DNA of 20,866 nucleotides from Actinomycetota bacterium (GCA_030448085.1 JAUJNU010000028.1:1-20866), one strand, 5' to 3'; positions 7,946 to 16,014 are shown, counted from the first letter of the stretch. Made by a program: numbers and translations. The notes: generated from the letters alone by a model not told the origin.

Positions 7946-8710
7946 ATGTCATTCCTCGATGAGATCCTCGGCGCCACGCGGGCCCGCGTGGCGCTCTTGC
8001 AGGAGGAGGGCGTTCCCCCGGCGGCCGACCCGCCCCCTGCCCTCAGGAGCTTCCGCGATGCCATCCTCGGCGCCGAGCGCCCGGCCTTGATCGCCGAGAT
8101 CAAGAGGGCGACCCCCAGCCACGGCGTGCTCGACGGGAACCTCGACGCCGCGGCCCAGGCTCACGCCTACGCCCTCGGAGGCGCGGCGGCGATCTCGGTC
8201 CTTACCGAGCCTCAGTGGTTCCTCGGCTCCCCTGCCGACGTCGACGCCGCTCGCGGCGCAGGTTTACCGGTGCTACGTAAGGATTTCCTGCTCGACCCCC
8301 TCCAGGTGGCGGAGTCGCGGGCCTTCGGCGCCGACGCGGTCCTCGTGATCGTCCGCATCGTCGACGACCCGACGCTCAAGGCGCTCCTGGAGGCCGTGAA
8401 GGGCGGGGGGATGGAGGCCCTGGTGGAGGTGTTCGACGAGCGGGACCTGGATCGGGCCCTCGGGGCGGGGGCCGACATCGTCGGAGTCAACCAGCGGGAT
8501 CTGGAGACTTTCGAGGTCGACCGGGAGCGGACGGCGAAGCTGGCCCCCTTGCTTCCTGATGACGTGACGCTCATCTCCCTCTCGGGGGTGGAGTCCCGGG
8601 CCGAGGTGGAGGCTCTGGCTGCCGCGGGGGCGAAGGGCGTGCTGGTCGGCAGCAGTCTCGTCACCTCCCTCGACCCGGTAGCGAAGCTCGCCGAGCTGAG
8701 GGGCGCATGA
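7946..8710 (+). CDS. trpC: Indole-3-glycerol phosphate synthase
   Basis: TrpC of 254 residues, closing the indole ring from CdRP. Catalytic positions known from the Sulfolobus enzyme line up well: Glu51 and Lys53 in [10 protein letters not shown], Lys112 in VLRKDFLLD, Glu161 in VEVFDE, Asn182 and Arg184 in [10 protein letters not shown], Ser213 in SLSGV. The residue before Ser213 is normally Glu (SESG) but is Leu212 here, an odd change at a substrate-binding site. The start ATG at 7946 is 12 bases after the lipoprotein stop. A TAGGGT at 7931-7936 could be a -10 for an internal promoter. The end overlaps trpB by 4 bases (ATGA). Single-function; no TrpF domain is fused. Confidence 0.93.
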   Translation: MSFLDEILGATRARVALLQEEGVPPAADPPPALRSFRDAILGAERPALIAEIKRATPSHGVLDGNLDAAAQAHAYALGGAAAISVLTEPQWFLGSPADVDAARGAGLPVLRKDFLLDPLQVAESRAFGADAVLVIVRIVDDPTLKALLEAVKGGGMEALVEVFDERDLDRALGAGADIVGVNQRDLETFEVDRERTAKLAPLLPDDVTLISLSGVESRAEVEALAAAGAKGVLVGSSLVTSLDPVAKLAELRGA

Positions 8711-9874
8711 GCCGGGTGGCCGACGCCGCCGGGAGGTTCGGCGAATTCGGGGGACGTTACGTCCCCGAGGCCCTCATGGCGGCTCTCGACGAGCTCGAGC
8801 GGGCATGGGAGACGGCCCGCGCCGATGCGGCTTTCGAGACGGAGATGACCTCACTCCTTGCCTCGGTGGTCGGGCGACCCACCCCTCTGTACGAAGCGAC
8901 CCGATTCTCCGAGCGCGTGGGGGCTCGGGTCTTCCTGAAGAGGGAGGACCTCGCCCACACCGGGGCCCACAAGATCAACAACACGATCGGCCAGGTCTTG
9001 CTCGCGAAGAGGATGGGCAAGAGCCGGATCATCGCCGAGACCGGGGCGGGCCAGCACGGGGTCGCAACGGCCACAGCGGCCGCCTATTTCGGCCTCCCTT
9101 GCGTCGTGTACATGGGAGCGGTCGACGTTCGCCGGCAGGAGCTGAACGTCGTCCGCATGCGGATGCTCGGCGCCGACGTCGTACCCGTCGAGGGAGGCTC
9201 CGCGACGCTCAAGGACGCGATCAACGAGGCGCTGCGGGATTGGGTCACGAACGTCGCCGACACGCACTACGTGATCGGGTCCGTCGTCGGCCCCCACCCT
9301 TATCCGGAGCTGGTGGCAACCCTGCAGTCGGTGATCGGGGACGAGGCGAGAGCCCAGATGCTCGGGTGGCCGACCGGCTGCCGGACGAGGTCGTCGCCTG
9401 CGTCGGTGGCGGAAGCTGCGCGATCGGATTATGGCGCGCTTCTACAGGGACGACTCGGTTCAGCTCCGGGAGTAGAGGCCGCGGGCGAGGGGCTGGGCGC
9501 CCGCCACGGTGCCTCGATAACCGAGGGCACCCCGGGCGTCCTGCACGGGGCGCGGAGACCTGATCCTCCAGGATGACGAGGGCCTGATCACCGAGGCCCA
9601 TTCCATCTCCGCGGGCCTCGACTATCCCGGCGTCGGGCCCGAGCACGCGTGGCTGCACACGACCGGCCGGGCGCGCTGCGTGGCCATCACCGACGACGAG
9701 GCTCTGGCCGCCTTCAAGGCGCTCGCCGAGACCGAGGGGATCCTTCCGGCCCTCGAGACATCGCATGCGCTCGCTCACGTGTTGAAGGGCGGCCACGGCG
9801 GAACGGTTCTCGTCGGCCTTTCGGGCCGGGGGGACAAGGACGTCGCCACCATCGCCGACGCTCTGGCTACGTGA
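8707..9874 (+). CDS. trpB: Tryptophan synthase beta chain, with four frame breaks
   Basis: TrpB, joining indole and serine with PLP. The first 218 residues are intact: [22 protein letters not shown] with the PLP lysine Lys89, and [12 protein letters not shown] at 111-122. After base 9360 the frame shifts near 9365, 9440, 9470 and 9556, but all expected segments follow in order: [51 protein letters not shown] and [15 protein letters not shown]. The shifts look like three single-base losses and one two-base loss (or one-base gain). The phosphate-binding loop reads GGGSCA, where GGGSNA is usual. The TGA at 9872-9874 overlaps the trpA GTG. Four breaks inside 200 bases and none elsewhere suggest poor local sequence; if real, the gene is dead. 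Confidence 0.88.
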
Positions 9875-10659
9875 CCGCTCTTCTTGACCATCTCGAGACC
9901 TCGCGTGCCTACGGGCGCAAGCTGCTCGTGCCCTATCTGATGGGCGGCGTTCCCGACCGGGTCTCGGTCGGACCCGCCCTCGAGGCCATACAGGAGCACG
10001 CCGATGCGGTCGAGGTGGGAGTGCCCTACTCGGATCCCCTCATGGACGGGCCGGTGATCGCCGCAGCCGCAGAGCGGGCGCTGCGGGCCGGCGTCGGCCC
10101 CGCCGCCGCGATGGAGCTCGCGGCGGCGGTCCCGGCCGGGCCCCCGCGGGCCCTCATGACCTACTACAACCCCATCCACCGGGTCGGCGAGGACAGCTTC
10201 TGCGCGCAGGCCGCGGCCGCCGGCTTCGGCGGGCTGATCGTCCCCGACGTTCCCCACGAAGAGGCGGTCTCGATCGCATCGGCAGCCGGGCGCGAGGGCC
10301 TTGCCTGGATCCCGCTCGTCGCACCGACCTCGTCGCCCGAGAGGGTGAAAGCCATAGCCGCGACGGCCACCGGGTTCATCTACGCGGTCTCGGTGCTGGG
10401 GGTGACGGGGACGAGGGAAGCGCTCGCGGCCAGCGCCGCGGAGGTGGTCGCGGCGTGCCGAGCGGCGAGCGCCCTCCCGGTCCTCGTCGGCATCGGTGTC
10501 TCCACCCCCGAGCAGGCCGTGGCGGCAGCCGGAACGGCCGATGGCGTGGTGATCGGCTCGGCGGTGGTGCGGGCCGTCGTGGAGGAGGGGGCCGAAGCCG
10601 CGGGGGAGTTCCTCGCCCGCGTCCGCGCGGCGTTGGATGACATGGGGGCCGGGGGCTAA
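9871..10659 (+). CDS. trpA: Tryptophan synthase alpha chain
   Basis: TrpA of 262 residues, releasing indole from indole-3-glycerol phosphate for TrpB. The catalytic Glu48 is in [19 protein letters not shown] and Asp59 is the partner aspartate. [36 protein letters not shown] and [12 protein letters not shown] match the family in order, the last two being phosphate-binding loops. GTG at 9871 overlaps the trpB stop (GTGA). The open frame runs further upstream within trpB, but the family N-terminus begins here. It is the last recognised gene of the his-trp cluster. In Mycobacterium lgt follows trpA; here a hairpin-rich spacer does. Confidence 0.95.
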   Translation: MTALLDHLETSRAYGRKLLVPYLMGGVPDRVSVGPALEAIQEHADAVEVGVPYSDPLMDGPVIAAAAERALRAGVGPAAAMELAAAVPAGPPRALMTYYNPIHRVGEDSFCAQAAAAGFGGLIVPDVPHEEAVSIASAAGREGLAWIPLVAPTSSPERVKAIAATATGFIYAVSVLGVTGTREALAASAAEVVAACRAASALPVLVGIGVSTPEQAVAAAGTADGVVIGSAVVRAVVEEGAEAAGEFLARVRAALDDMGAGG

Positions 10660-10677
10660 TAGATCCGGCCATTTATG

Positions 10678-10715
10678 CCGATGAGATGGTGAGATACCTG
10701 CAGCATCTGCATCGG
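10678..10715 (+). terminator. Hairpin just after trpA
   Basis: CCGATGAGATG (10678-10688) pairs with CATCTGCATCGG (10704-10715) to make an 11-base-pair stem with one bulged G and a 15-base loop, starting 18 bases after the trpA stop. No T run follows, so it is not a classical intrinsic terminator. It may end or protect the his-trp message. Confidence 0.35.
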
Positions 10716-10799
10716 AGCCGTACGAGAGATCGGAAGGCAAGAATGAAGCAGATACGCGTACAGAAGGGCCGTCGCCCCCGCTAGCCGCTGCTGCCCCCT

Positions 10800-10879
10800 G
10801 CCCGTGATTCCCAACGGGCCCATCCCTTGACACACCCCCTCGTTACGCTTGAGCTGCGCTCCCACCCTTTGGATGGGAG
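10800..10879 (+). other. Two further small hairpins in the spacer after trpA
   Basis: GCCCGT (10800-10805) pairs with ACGGGC (10814-10819), and CTCCCA (10859-10864) pairs with TGGGAG (10874-10879). The 228-base stretch from trpA to the endonuclease remnant holds these, the longer stem at 10678-10715, and no gene I can support. The short stems could arise by chance in GC-rich DNA. Confidence 0.25.
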
Positions 10880-10887
10880 GACCCTGC

Positions 10888-11356
10888 GTGACGCATCCCC
10901 AACCGCTCTACGAGGCGGCACTGAATGTGCTCACGCGATGGCGTCGATGCGGCCCCCCGGAACGGCGTGGGTCAACTTCAACCACAGGGGGGGTGCGTCA
11001 ACGTCTACACGTGCTGGAAACATTGGCCGTGCCTCTTCCCGCAACACGCGCCGGGGCCCAAGCACTTGCGCCCGATCGCCTTAGAGAGGTGGCAACAGGA
11101 TCTGGTGGAGCGTTATCCCCGCAGATTGCTGCGAGGGCTGATCAACTCAGATGGGTGCCGAGACCTGAATCGCGTCAAAGGCAAGAGCTACCCCCGTTAT
11201 CAGTTCACTAACAACTCCGACGACATCAGGGAGATCTTCTGTGACGCGTGTGATCGGCTGGGTATCCACTGGACGCGGCCGTATTGGAAGACCGTGGTGG
11301 TTTCGAGGCGCCGGGATGTCGAAGAGCTGGATCGGTTCATCGGCCCGAAGACCTAA
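10888..11356 (+). pseudogene. LAGLIDADG endonuclease-like protein, C-terminal part, frame-broken
   Basis: This encodes the second half of a protein type common in actinobacteria, with an N-terminal helix-turn-helix and a LAGLIDADG endonuclease-like core. Recognisable pieces are PLYEAALNVLTR (10903-10938), then in another frame VNVYTCWKHWPCLFPQH, KHLRPIALERWQQDL, the LAGLIDADG-type motif LLRGLINSDGCR, and FCDACDRLGIHW near the end. The frame changes once in the C run at 10953-10958. I cannot find the N-terminal DNA-binding half upstream, so the gene looks truncated as well as shifted. The stop TAA is at 11354-11356, and a tRNA gene follows 33 bases later. Whether intact relatives cut DNA is not established to my knowledge; the family assignment is from memory of its distinctive motifs. 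Confidence 0.65.
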
Positions 11357-11375
11357 GGGTGAGACGCTCATGTTC

Positions 11376-11381
11376 TAAGCT
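11376..11381 (+). promoter_or_regulatory. Possible -10 element of the tRNA-Leu gene
   Basis: TAAGCT matches TANNNT and ends 8 bases before the mature 5' end of the tRNA, so a transcript could start at or just before it. No good -35 is visible. Confidence 0.3.
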
Positions 11382-11389
11382 AGATGCCC

Positions 11390-11472
11390 GCCGGGATGCT
11401 GGAACGGTAGACAGGATCGGCTCAAACCCGATTGTCCGAAAGGGCGTGCGGGTTCGAATCCCGCTCCCGGCA
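11390..11472 (+). tRNA. tRNA-Leu (anticodon CAA)
   Basis: An intact 83-base class II tRNA. The acceptor arms GCCGGGA (11390-11396) and TCCCGGC (11465-11471) pair fully, with A as discriminator base. The anticodon stem ATCGG/CCGAT closes the loop CTCAAAC, giving anticodon CAA, which reads UUG leucine codons. A long variable arm (around TGTCCGAAAGGGCGT) and the T arm GCGGG-TTCGAAT-CCCGC follow. The 3' CCA is not encoded. There is no intron, despite the endonuclease remnant upstream. Confidence 0.95.
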
Positions 11473-11497
11473 CTGCAGGGCTCAGATTTCACGCCAG

Positions 11498-11503
11498 TAT
11501 CCT
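11498..11503 (+). promoter_or_regulatory. Likely -10 for a leaderless transcript
   Basis: TATCCT fits TANNNT and ends 7 bases before the ATG at 11511, which places the expected transcript start on or next to the start codon. No ribosome binding site is visible between them, which agrees with leaderless translation. No clear -35 is seen. Confidence 0.4.
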
Positions 11504-11510
11504 TGCTCCC

Positions 11511-11786
11511 ATGCGGATCCAGAAGAGCCTCGAGCAGGTAGCGGAGCAGCTCGCCCGCGCCCGGGCCGACCTGCGGATCGCAGAGGAGCAGCTCCTCTTC
11601 CAGATGGACGTGGTCGAGGAGACCCGCACCCGCTCCCTCGTCGCCGAGACGCCCCTTGCCGACCGGGAGTATCAGGTGGCGCGCGGGGACTACGAGCGAA
11701 TGATCCGGGCGCGTGACGAGGCGCAGGGCCTCATCGCGGAGCTGCAGCGGGAGCAGGACAGGCTCCTCGACCGGATGCTGGGCTAG
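11511..11786 (+). CDS. Small coiled-coil protein of unknown function
   Basis: A 91-residue, highly charged protein, predicted helical almost throughout. Residues 1-35 and 55-90 show heptad-like spacing of Leu, Ile, Val and Met between Glu, Arg and Gln (SLEQVAEQLARARADLRIAEEQ, and DEAQGLIAELQREQDRLLDRML read in two blocks), with a break near TPLADRE at 47-53. That suggests a two-helix hairpin or dimer. There is no signal peptide or membrane segment. It starts about 40 bases after tRNA-Leu and ends 4 bases before the response regulator, so the two are probably co-transcribed. I do not recognise the family; a partner role with the regulator is a guess from position only. Confidence 0.7.
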   Translation: MRIQKSLEQVAEQLARARADLRIAEEQLLFQMDVVEETRTRSLVAETPLADREYQVARGDYERMIRARDEAQGLIAELQREQDRLLDRMLG

Positions 11787-11790
11787 CGCC

Positions 11791-12326
11791 ATGCCCGCTC
11801 GCATAGTGATCGCCGAGGACGAGGCCATCATCCGGCTCGACCTGAAGGAGATGCTCGAGGAGGAGGGGCTCGACGTGGTGGGGAGGCGGCCGATGGCGAG
11901 GCCGCCGTCCGCCTGGCGGAGAAGAAGCCGGACCTCGTGATCATGGACGTGAAGATGCCCGGTATGGATGGCCTGACGGCCGCGGAGCAGATCAACGCGG
12001 ACGGCCTCGAGTGCCGTGCTGATCCTCACCGCCTTCCCAGAAGGACCTGGTGCGCAGGGCCGCCGAGGCGGGGGCCTCGGCTGCCTCGTGAAGCCCTTCC
12101 AGAAGTCCGACCTGGATGCCGCGACGTCGAGGTGGCGCTCGCGCGGCACGAGCAGATGTCGACCCAAGGGTCGAGACCGAGGACCTGTCGGAGCAGCTTG
12201 CGGCCCGAAGGTCGTAGACCGGGCCAAGGGCCGTTTGATCGACGACCGGGGCATGTCCGAGAGCGAGGCCTTCCGTTCTCAGAAGAAGGCGATGGACGAG
12301 CGAACTCTATGCGGGCGGGGCTCTGA
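11791..12326 (+). pseudogene. PdtaR-like ANTAR response regulator, multiply frame-broken
   Basis: Read across frames this is a response regulator with a receiver domain and a C-terminal ANTAR RNA-binding domain, closely resembling mycobacterial PdtaR (Rv1626). Such proteins bind paired hairpins in mRNA and act as antiterminators when phosphorylated by a cytoplasmic kinase of the PdtaS type. Segments in order are ARIVIAEDEAIIRLDLKEML, LVIMDVKMPGMDGLTAAEQI with the phosphoacceptor Asp, VLILTAF, KPFQKSDLDAA, VEDLSEQLAAR-like and KVVDRAKGRLIDDRGMSESEAF. The last is the ANTAR core. I count at least five frame changes (near 11880, 12015, 12045, 12083 and 12120) and more later. The first is loss of one G from a G run. 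The true 3' end is uncertain. It is either a sequencing artefact or a decayed gene; the kinase is not in the window. Confidence 0.7.
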
Positions 12327-12351
12327 ACTCCTGGGCTCCTTCTCCCCGGGA

Positions 12352-12373
12352 TTCTGCTACATCGGTAGTAGAA
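12352..12373. repeat. Palindrome between the regulator and livK
   Basis: TTCTGCTAC (12352-12360) and GTAGTAGAA (12365-12373) form an inverted repeat of nine pairs, one being G-T, around ATCG. It lies 25 bases after the regulator stop and 24 bases before the livK promoter candidate. It could be an RNA hairpin ending the upstream message or an operator. No T run follows on the plus strand. Confidence 0.4.
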
Positions 12374-12396
12374 AAGCCCTGTACAGGACCCTAAAC

Positions 12397-12425
12397 GTGA
12401 CGGCGGGGGCCTCGGTAGGTACACT
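12397..12425 (+). promoter_or_regulatory. Promoter candidate for livK
   Basis: GTGACG (12397-12402) and TACACT (12420-12425) are separated by 17 bases, a good fit to a main-sigma promoter (4 of 6 matches to TTGACA; TANNNT). It would give a leader of about 80 bases before the livK ATG. It lies in the low-quality block, so individual bases may be wrong. Confidence 0.4.
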
Positions 12426-12513
12426 GTCCCGCTTTCCAAGAGGAGGGCGTTGGCCGGGGCGGCTTGATGTCGTTCCGTCCGTCCGTAGCGAGAACCCGCC
12501 GGCGGGGAATTGC

Positions 12514-13738
12514 ATGAAGAGATCCAAGTGGCTTTCTCTCGTCGCCGCACTGTCGGCGCTGGCACTTCTGGGAGCGGCCCAGAAGACGAGCCGACCACAC
12601 CACAAGGCGGCTGCGGCTGCTCAAAGAACTGCACCTGGCAGATCGGCACCATCGGAGCACTTTCCGGTGATGCAGCAGCAGGCGATCAGCACGGCCATCT
12701 TCGAGGGTGTCGAGTACGCCGTCGAGGAGCTCAACACCGCAGGAGGCGTCCCCTTGCACGCTCGAGGTCGTAAGCGAGGACAGCGAAGGTGACCCCGAGA
12801 AGGCTCCCCGGGCCCGTCCAGGGCCTGGTGGGTGAGGAGGACCTGGTAGCCGTCATAGGCCCTACTTCTCCGGTGAGAGCATCGCCAGCGGACCGATCTT
12901 CGATGAAGCCGGTATCCCTTGGACACGCCTTCTGCCACCGACCCGTCGATCGCAGAGCAGGGTTGACGACGTTCTTCCGTGTTGTTCCGAACGACGCCGA
13001 CCAGACCGGACCGCGGGCTCCCCGCATCCAGGAGACGCTGCAGCCCGAGACGGTCGCGATCGTTCACGACAACTCGCAGTACGGCAAGGACTCGCCGAGC
13101 AGGTTCAGAGCACCCTCGGCGACACCGCCCAGGGACCGTTCATCATCGACCCGAGGAGACCAACTACAGCGGTGTCGTGCAGCAGGTGGCTGAGGCGAAC
13201 CCGACGTCGTCTACTTCGGTGGCTACGTCCAGAACGCTGGTCCTCTCGCGAAGCAGCTCCACGAAGCCGTGTGTCGAGGCGACGTTCTTCTCGGACGACG
13301 GGACCAAGGACTCCCACGTTCGGCGAGCTTGCCGGCGCGGGCGCCGAGGCTCGCTCGTCATGCGTGCGTTGCGACCCCCGAAGGTCGAGGGAGCATCCGA
13401 GTTCGTCGAGGGCATGAAGGCTGAGTACGGCGAGGACGCCCCAGGCACCTTCGCAGCAGACGCTACGACGCCGTGAACCTCGTCGCTCAGGCCCTCGGCT
13501 CTTTCAACGCCGACACCGAGATCGAAGAGGTCCGCACCGGGATCATCGACTTCTTCGCCAACGCGGAGGCTGCTCCTGGCATCACGAAGACCTACACCTT
13601 CGGTGAGACCGGTGAGATCGAGGTCGACCCGCTCGAGGACGTATGATCTACCAGTGGGAGCACCGAGGAAGAGGCTTCGTGTCGCTTGGCCCAGCATCTG
13701 AGGAGGCCGGCGCTCCCCGAAGTAGAGTAGGTAAGTAA
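12514..13738 (+). pseudogene. livK: Branched-chain amino acid type ABC binding protein, multiply frame-broken
   Basis: Read across frames this is a periplasmic-binding-fold lipoprotein of the Leu/Ile/Val family, catching the substrate outside the membrane. The signal peptide MKRSKWLSLVAALSALALLGAA is clear (22 residues, bases 12514-12579), but the lipobox Cys falls at the first frame break. Then follow WQIGTIGALSGD, EGVEYAVEELNTAGG, LVGEEDLVAVIGP, TFFRVVPNDADQ, ETVAIVHDNSQYGKD, NYSGVVQQV, EFVEGMKAEYGEDAPGTF and TKTYTFGETGEIEV in family order. I count at least ten frame changes. TGA at 13644 ends one frame, but another frame continues as YQWE..GFVSLGPASEEAG to 13738, a typical family ending, so the longer end is preferred. 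An extra cysteine cluster, GCGCSKNC, lies after the signal peptide. First gene of a livKHMGF set. Confidence 0.8.
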
Positions 13739-13764
13739 GGTAGCTTTCTAGCCAAGAGGTGATG

Positions 13765-13782
13765 AGGGGGCGAGAGCCCCCT
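13765..13782 (+). promoter_or_regulatory. GAGA-capped hairpin between livK and livH
   Basis: AGGGGGC (13765-13771) and GCCCCCT (13776-13782) make a perfect seven-pair GC stem closed by a GAGA (GNRA type) tetraloop. It is followed by ATTTCC, not a real T run. Hairpins at this place in binding-protein operons often protect the binding-protein mRNA or lower expression of the membrane genes. Confidence 0.5.
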
Positions 13783-13847
13783 ATTTCCTCGATAGAAACC
13801 ACTCTCGACACCAGCATCTAAAGCCGGCACGAACTACCGGGGGATCT

Positions 13848-14769
13848 TTGGACTGCAATCCCGATCTACTCGGACCAACTCTTCATCCAGGGGTTGATCC
13901 TCGAGCGCTTTACGCGCTGATCGCGCTCGGCTACACGATGGTTTACGGCGTCCGGGAGTTGATCAACTTCGCTCACGACGCGATCTTCATGCTCGGGGAG
14001 CGGCCGCTTACTACGTTTTCGGGCAGTTCCTGGGCCTCGACGAGCAAGACCGGCGTCGAGCTGATCGTCATCGCTGGCGATGTTGATGGTCGGAGGCATC
14101 GCATCCGCCATCGCGGCGGCACTTCTGGAGCGATCGGCTCATTTGCCTCTCAGGAAGCGGAACGCCGCCGGCTCTCCTACCTGATCAGCGCCATCGGGCT
14201 TTTCTTCTTCGCGACCACCTGTTCCAGCAGAGCTTCCTGCTCGGGAACGAGAGGTGACAGTTCCCGGCCGTCCTCGAGACCCAGCGGGTCTTCGACCTTC
14301 TCGGCACTTCGGGTCAACAACAAGGACGTGCTCCTCGTGGTGACGGCGATCGTCTGCTCGATCCTGCTCGACCGGCTCATCAACAAGACCCGAACCGGGC
14401 TGAGTATCCGGGCGCTGTCCGAGGACGTCACGGCGGCTCAATTGATGGGTGTGAACGTCGACAAGGTCATCGTAACGACGTTCCTCATCGGCGGTTTCTT
14501 CGGGGCGTCGCCGGCACGCTTACGGCCTCCAGTTCGGAAACGTGGTCTGGAACATGGGGTTCATCCCCGGCATCAAGACGTTCACCGCTGCCGTCCTCGG
14601 CGGTATCGGGAACATCCGAGGGCCATGCTGGGCGCAGCATCCTGTTGGGTTTGATCGAGAACATGAGCGCCGTCTGCATCGGGTCCCAATGGAAGAACGT
14701 GGTCGCCTTCACGATCCTGCCGCTGGTCCTAGTCTCAGACCCACTCGAATCCTCGGAAGGAGTAACTGA
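13848..14769 (+). pseudogene. livH: Branched-chain amino acid type ABC permease LivH, multiply frame-broken
   Basis: Read across frames this is LivH, one of the two membrane subunits of the importer. Segments in order are FIQGLIL, ALYALIALGYTMVYGV, ELINFAH (the LivH hallmark), PYLISAIGL-like, KTRTGLSIRALSEDVTAAQL followed by LMGVNVDKVI (cytoplasmic coupling region), TTFLIGGFF, NMGFIPGIKTFTAAVLGGIG and GLIENMSAV. The last frame ends at TGA 14767-14769 after LGRSN. The start is taken as TTG 13848, behind GGGGGA at 13839-13844; this is uncertain because the spacing is short and a frame break follows at once. Several frame changes occur, mainly before 14330 and near 14510 and 14620. The stretch 14340-14505 is clean. 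Confidence 0.78.
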
Positions 14770-14771
14770 CG

Positions 14772-16014
14772 ATGGCCATGGCCATAAGCTTCAAGCGGAG
14801 CCTGGCGCAACCATCCTCGGCTTGCGCGCATCCTGCCGGATGGCGCTATCTCCGGCCTGGGACCGCAAGGCGCCTGCGGTTGAAGTTTTGGTTTCTTCAG
14901 TATCTCGTAGTGGCTGCGCTCGCGGCGCGTGATCCCGATCCTGATGGAGAAGGATTCATCCCCTACCTGCAGGGCAAGAAGGGCACGAGCGTCCTCTTCC
15001 CACGGGGCGTGGATCCTGCTCGCCCTCGGATTGAACGTGGTGGTCGGCCTCGCCGGACTGCTCGACCTGGGGTACGTGGCGTTCCTCATGTTAGCGCCTA
15101 TACGCCCGCTCTGATGACGAACGGGGGCCGCGGGGCAGTTCCACTTCGTGGTTTGGCCGACATGGGCGGTGCTTCCGGTCTGCCTCTCGTGGCGCTGCTG
15201 GCGGCGCTGCCCCTCGGGATCCCAACGCTTCGATTGCGAGGGGACTATCGAAGCCATCGTCACGCTGGGGTTCCACGAGATCGTGCGACAGACGATGAAT
15301 AACATCACCGTCACGAACAGGGCGCGCGGCATCTTCGGCATCCCGCACCCCGAGGTCAACATGTTCGGGGATCCATTACGAGTTCGGCCTCGACCCGGCC
15401 CCTATTGGTGGTTCTTGTTGATCCCCACCATCTTGCTCGCCGTCATCGGGGATCCGACATCTGGATAACTCCCGCATAGGGCGCTACTGGACAGCCATCC
15501 GTGAAGACGAGGTCGCGGCCGCCGCCATGGGCGTGCCGGTGACGAAGATGAAGGTCCTCGCCTTCATGATCGGGGCCTCCACCAGCGGCGTGGCCGGATG
15601 GATCTACGCCGTCAGGTTCAGTTTCATCAGCCCCGACCAGTTTCCGCTGCTCTATTCCATCCTGGTGCTGAGCGCAGTCGTCGTCGGCGGTCTCCGGGAG
15701 CATCTCGGCGCGCGGTGTTCGGCGCCGTGCTCGTCATCCTCCCCTCGAGATCGTCCGTGAGGCTTCGAACAGCGCGACGATCTTGGGCTTCGACGTCGAG
15801 ACCGGGCGGATCGCGATCTTCGGCCTGCTGCTGATCATCGTGATGATCTTCGCCGGGTGGCCTGCTGGCAGCACAGCGGAGGCGTACCTGAGCTGCACGA
15901 TGCGAACCCCTCGGATGCCGTGATAAGCGCCGAGGCGGACCGATACCGCCGACGTGGTCGCGGCCGGCGACGACACCCACGCACCTGCCTTCGGGAGGAC
16001 GAGAGACCCAATGA
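14772..16014 (+). pseudogene. livM: Branched-chain amino acid type ABC permease LivM, multiply frame-broken
   Basis: Read across frames this is LivM, the second membrane subunit. Recognisable pieces are ILLALGLNVVVGLAGLLDLGYVAF (15013-15090, 24 residues, split by me for reading), LPLGIPTLRLRGDY, IVTLGFHEIVRQTMNN, GRYWTAIREDEVAAAAMGV, KMKVLAFMIGASTSGVAGWIYA and the closing IVMIF.PGGLL. The ATG at 14772 lies 2 bases after the livH stop. The 3' boundary cannot be fixed: possible stops are TGA at 15889, 15921 or 16012, the last overlapping the livG ATG. I use the last because the in-frame reading ELHDANPSDAVISAEADRY continues beyond the first two. Many small indels are present. Confidence 0.72.

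Noticed and set aside
10686..10784. A 32-codon basic ORF starting MVRYLQHLHRSR after trpA
   Set aside because: No ribosome binding site or recognisable family, and it lies partly in a hairpin; too short to support.
10827..10832. A perfect TTGACA in front of the endonuclease remnant
   Set aside because: The hexamer 17 bases downstream is TGAGCT, and the only good TANNNT (TACGCT) is just 11 bases away, so no proper promoter pair is formed.
11390..11472. tRNA-Leu as an integration (att) site
   Set aside because: No integrase, no repeated tRNA 3' end and no prophage or island genes are visible in the window.
12327..12513. A riboswitch in the livK leader
   Set aside because: Only a simple palindrome and a promoter-like pair are visible; I see no known riboswitch core.
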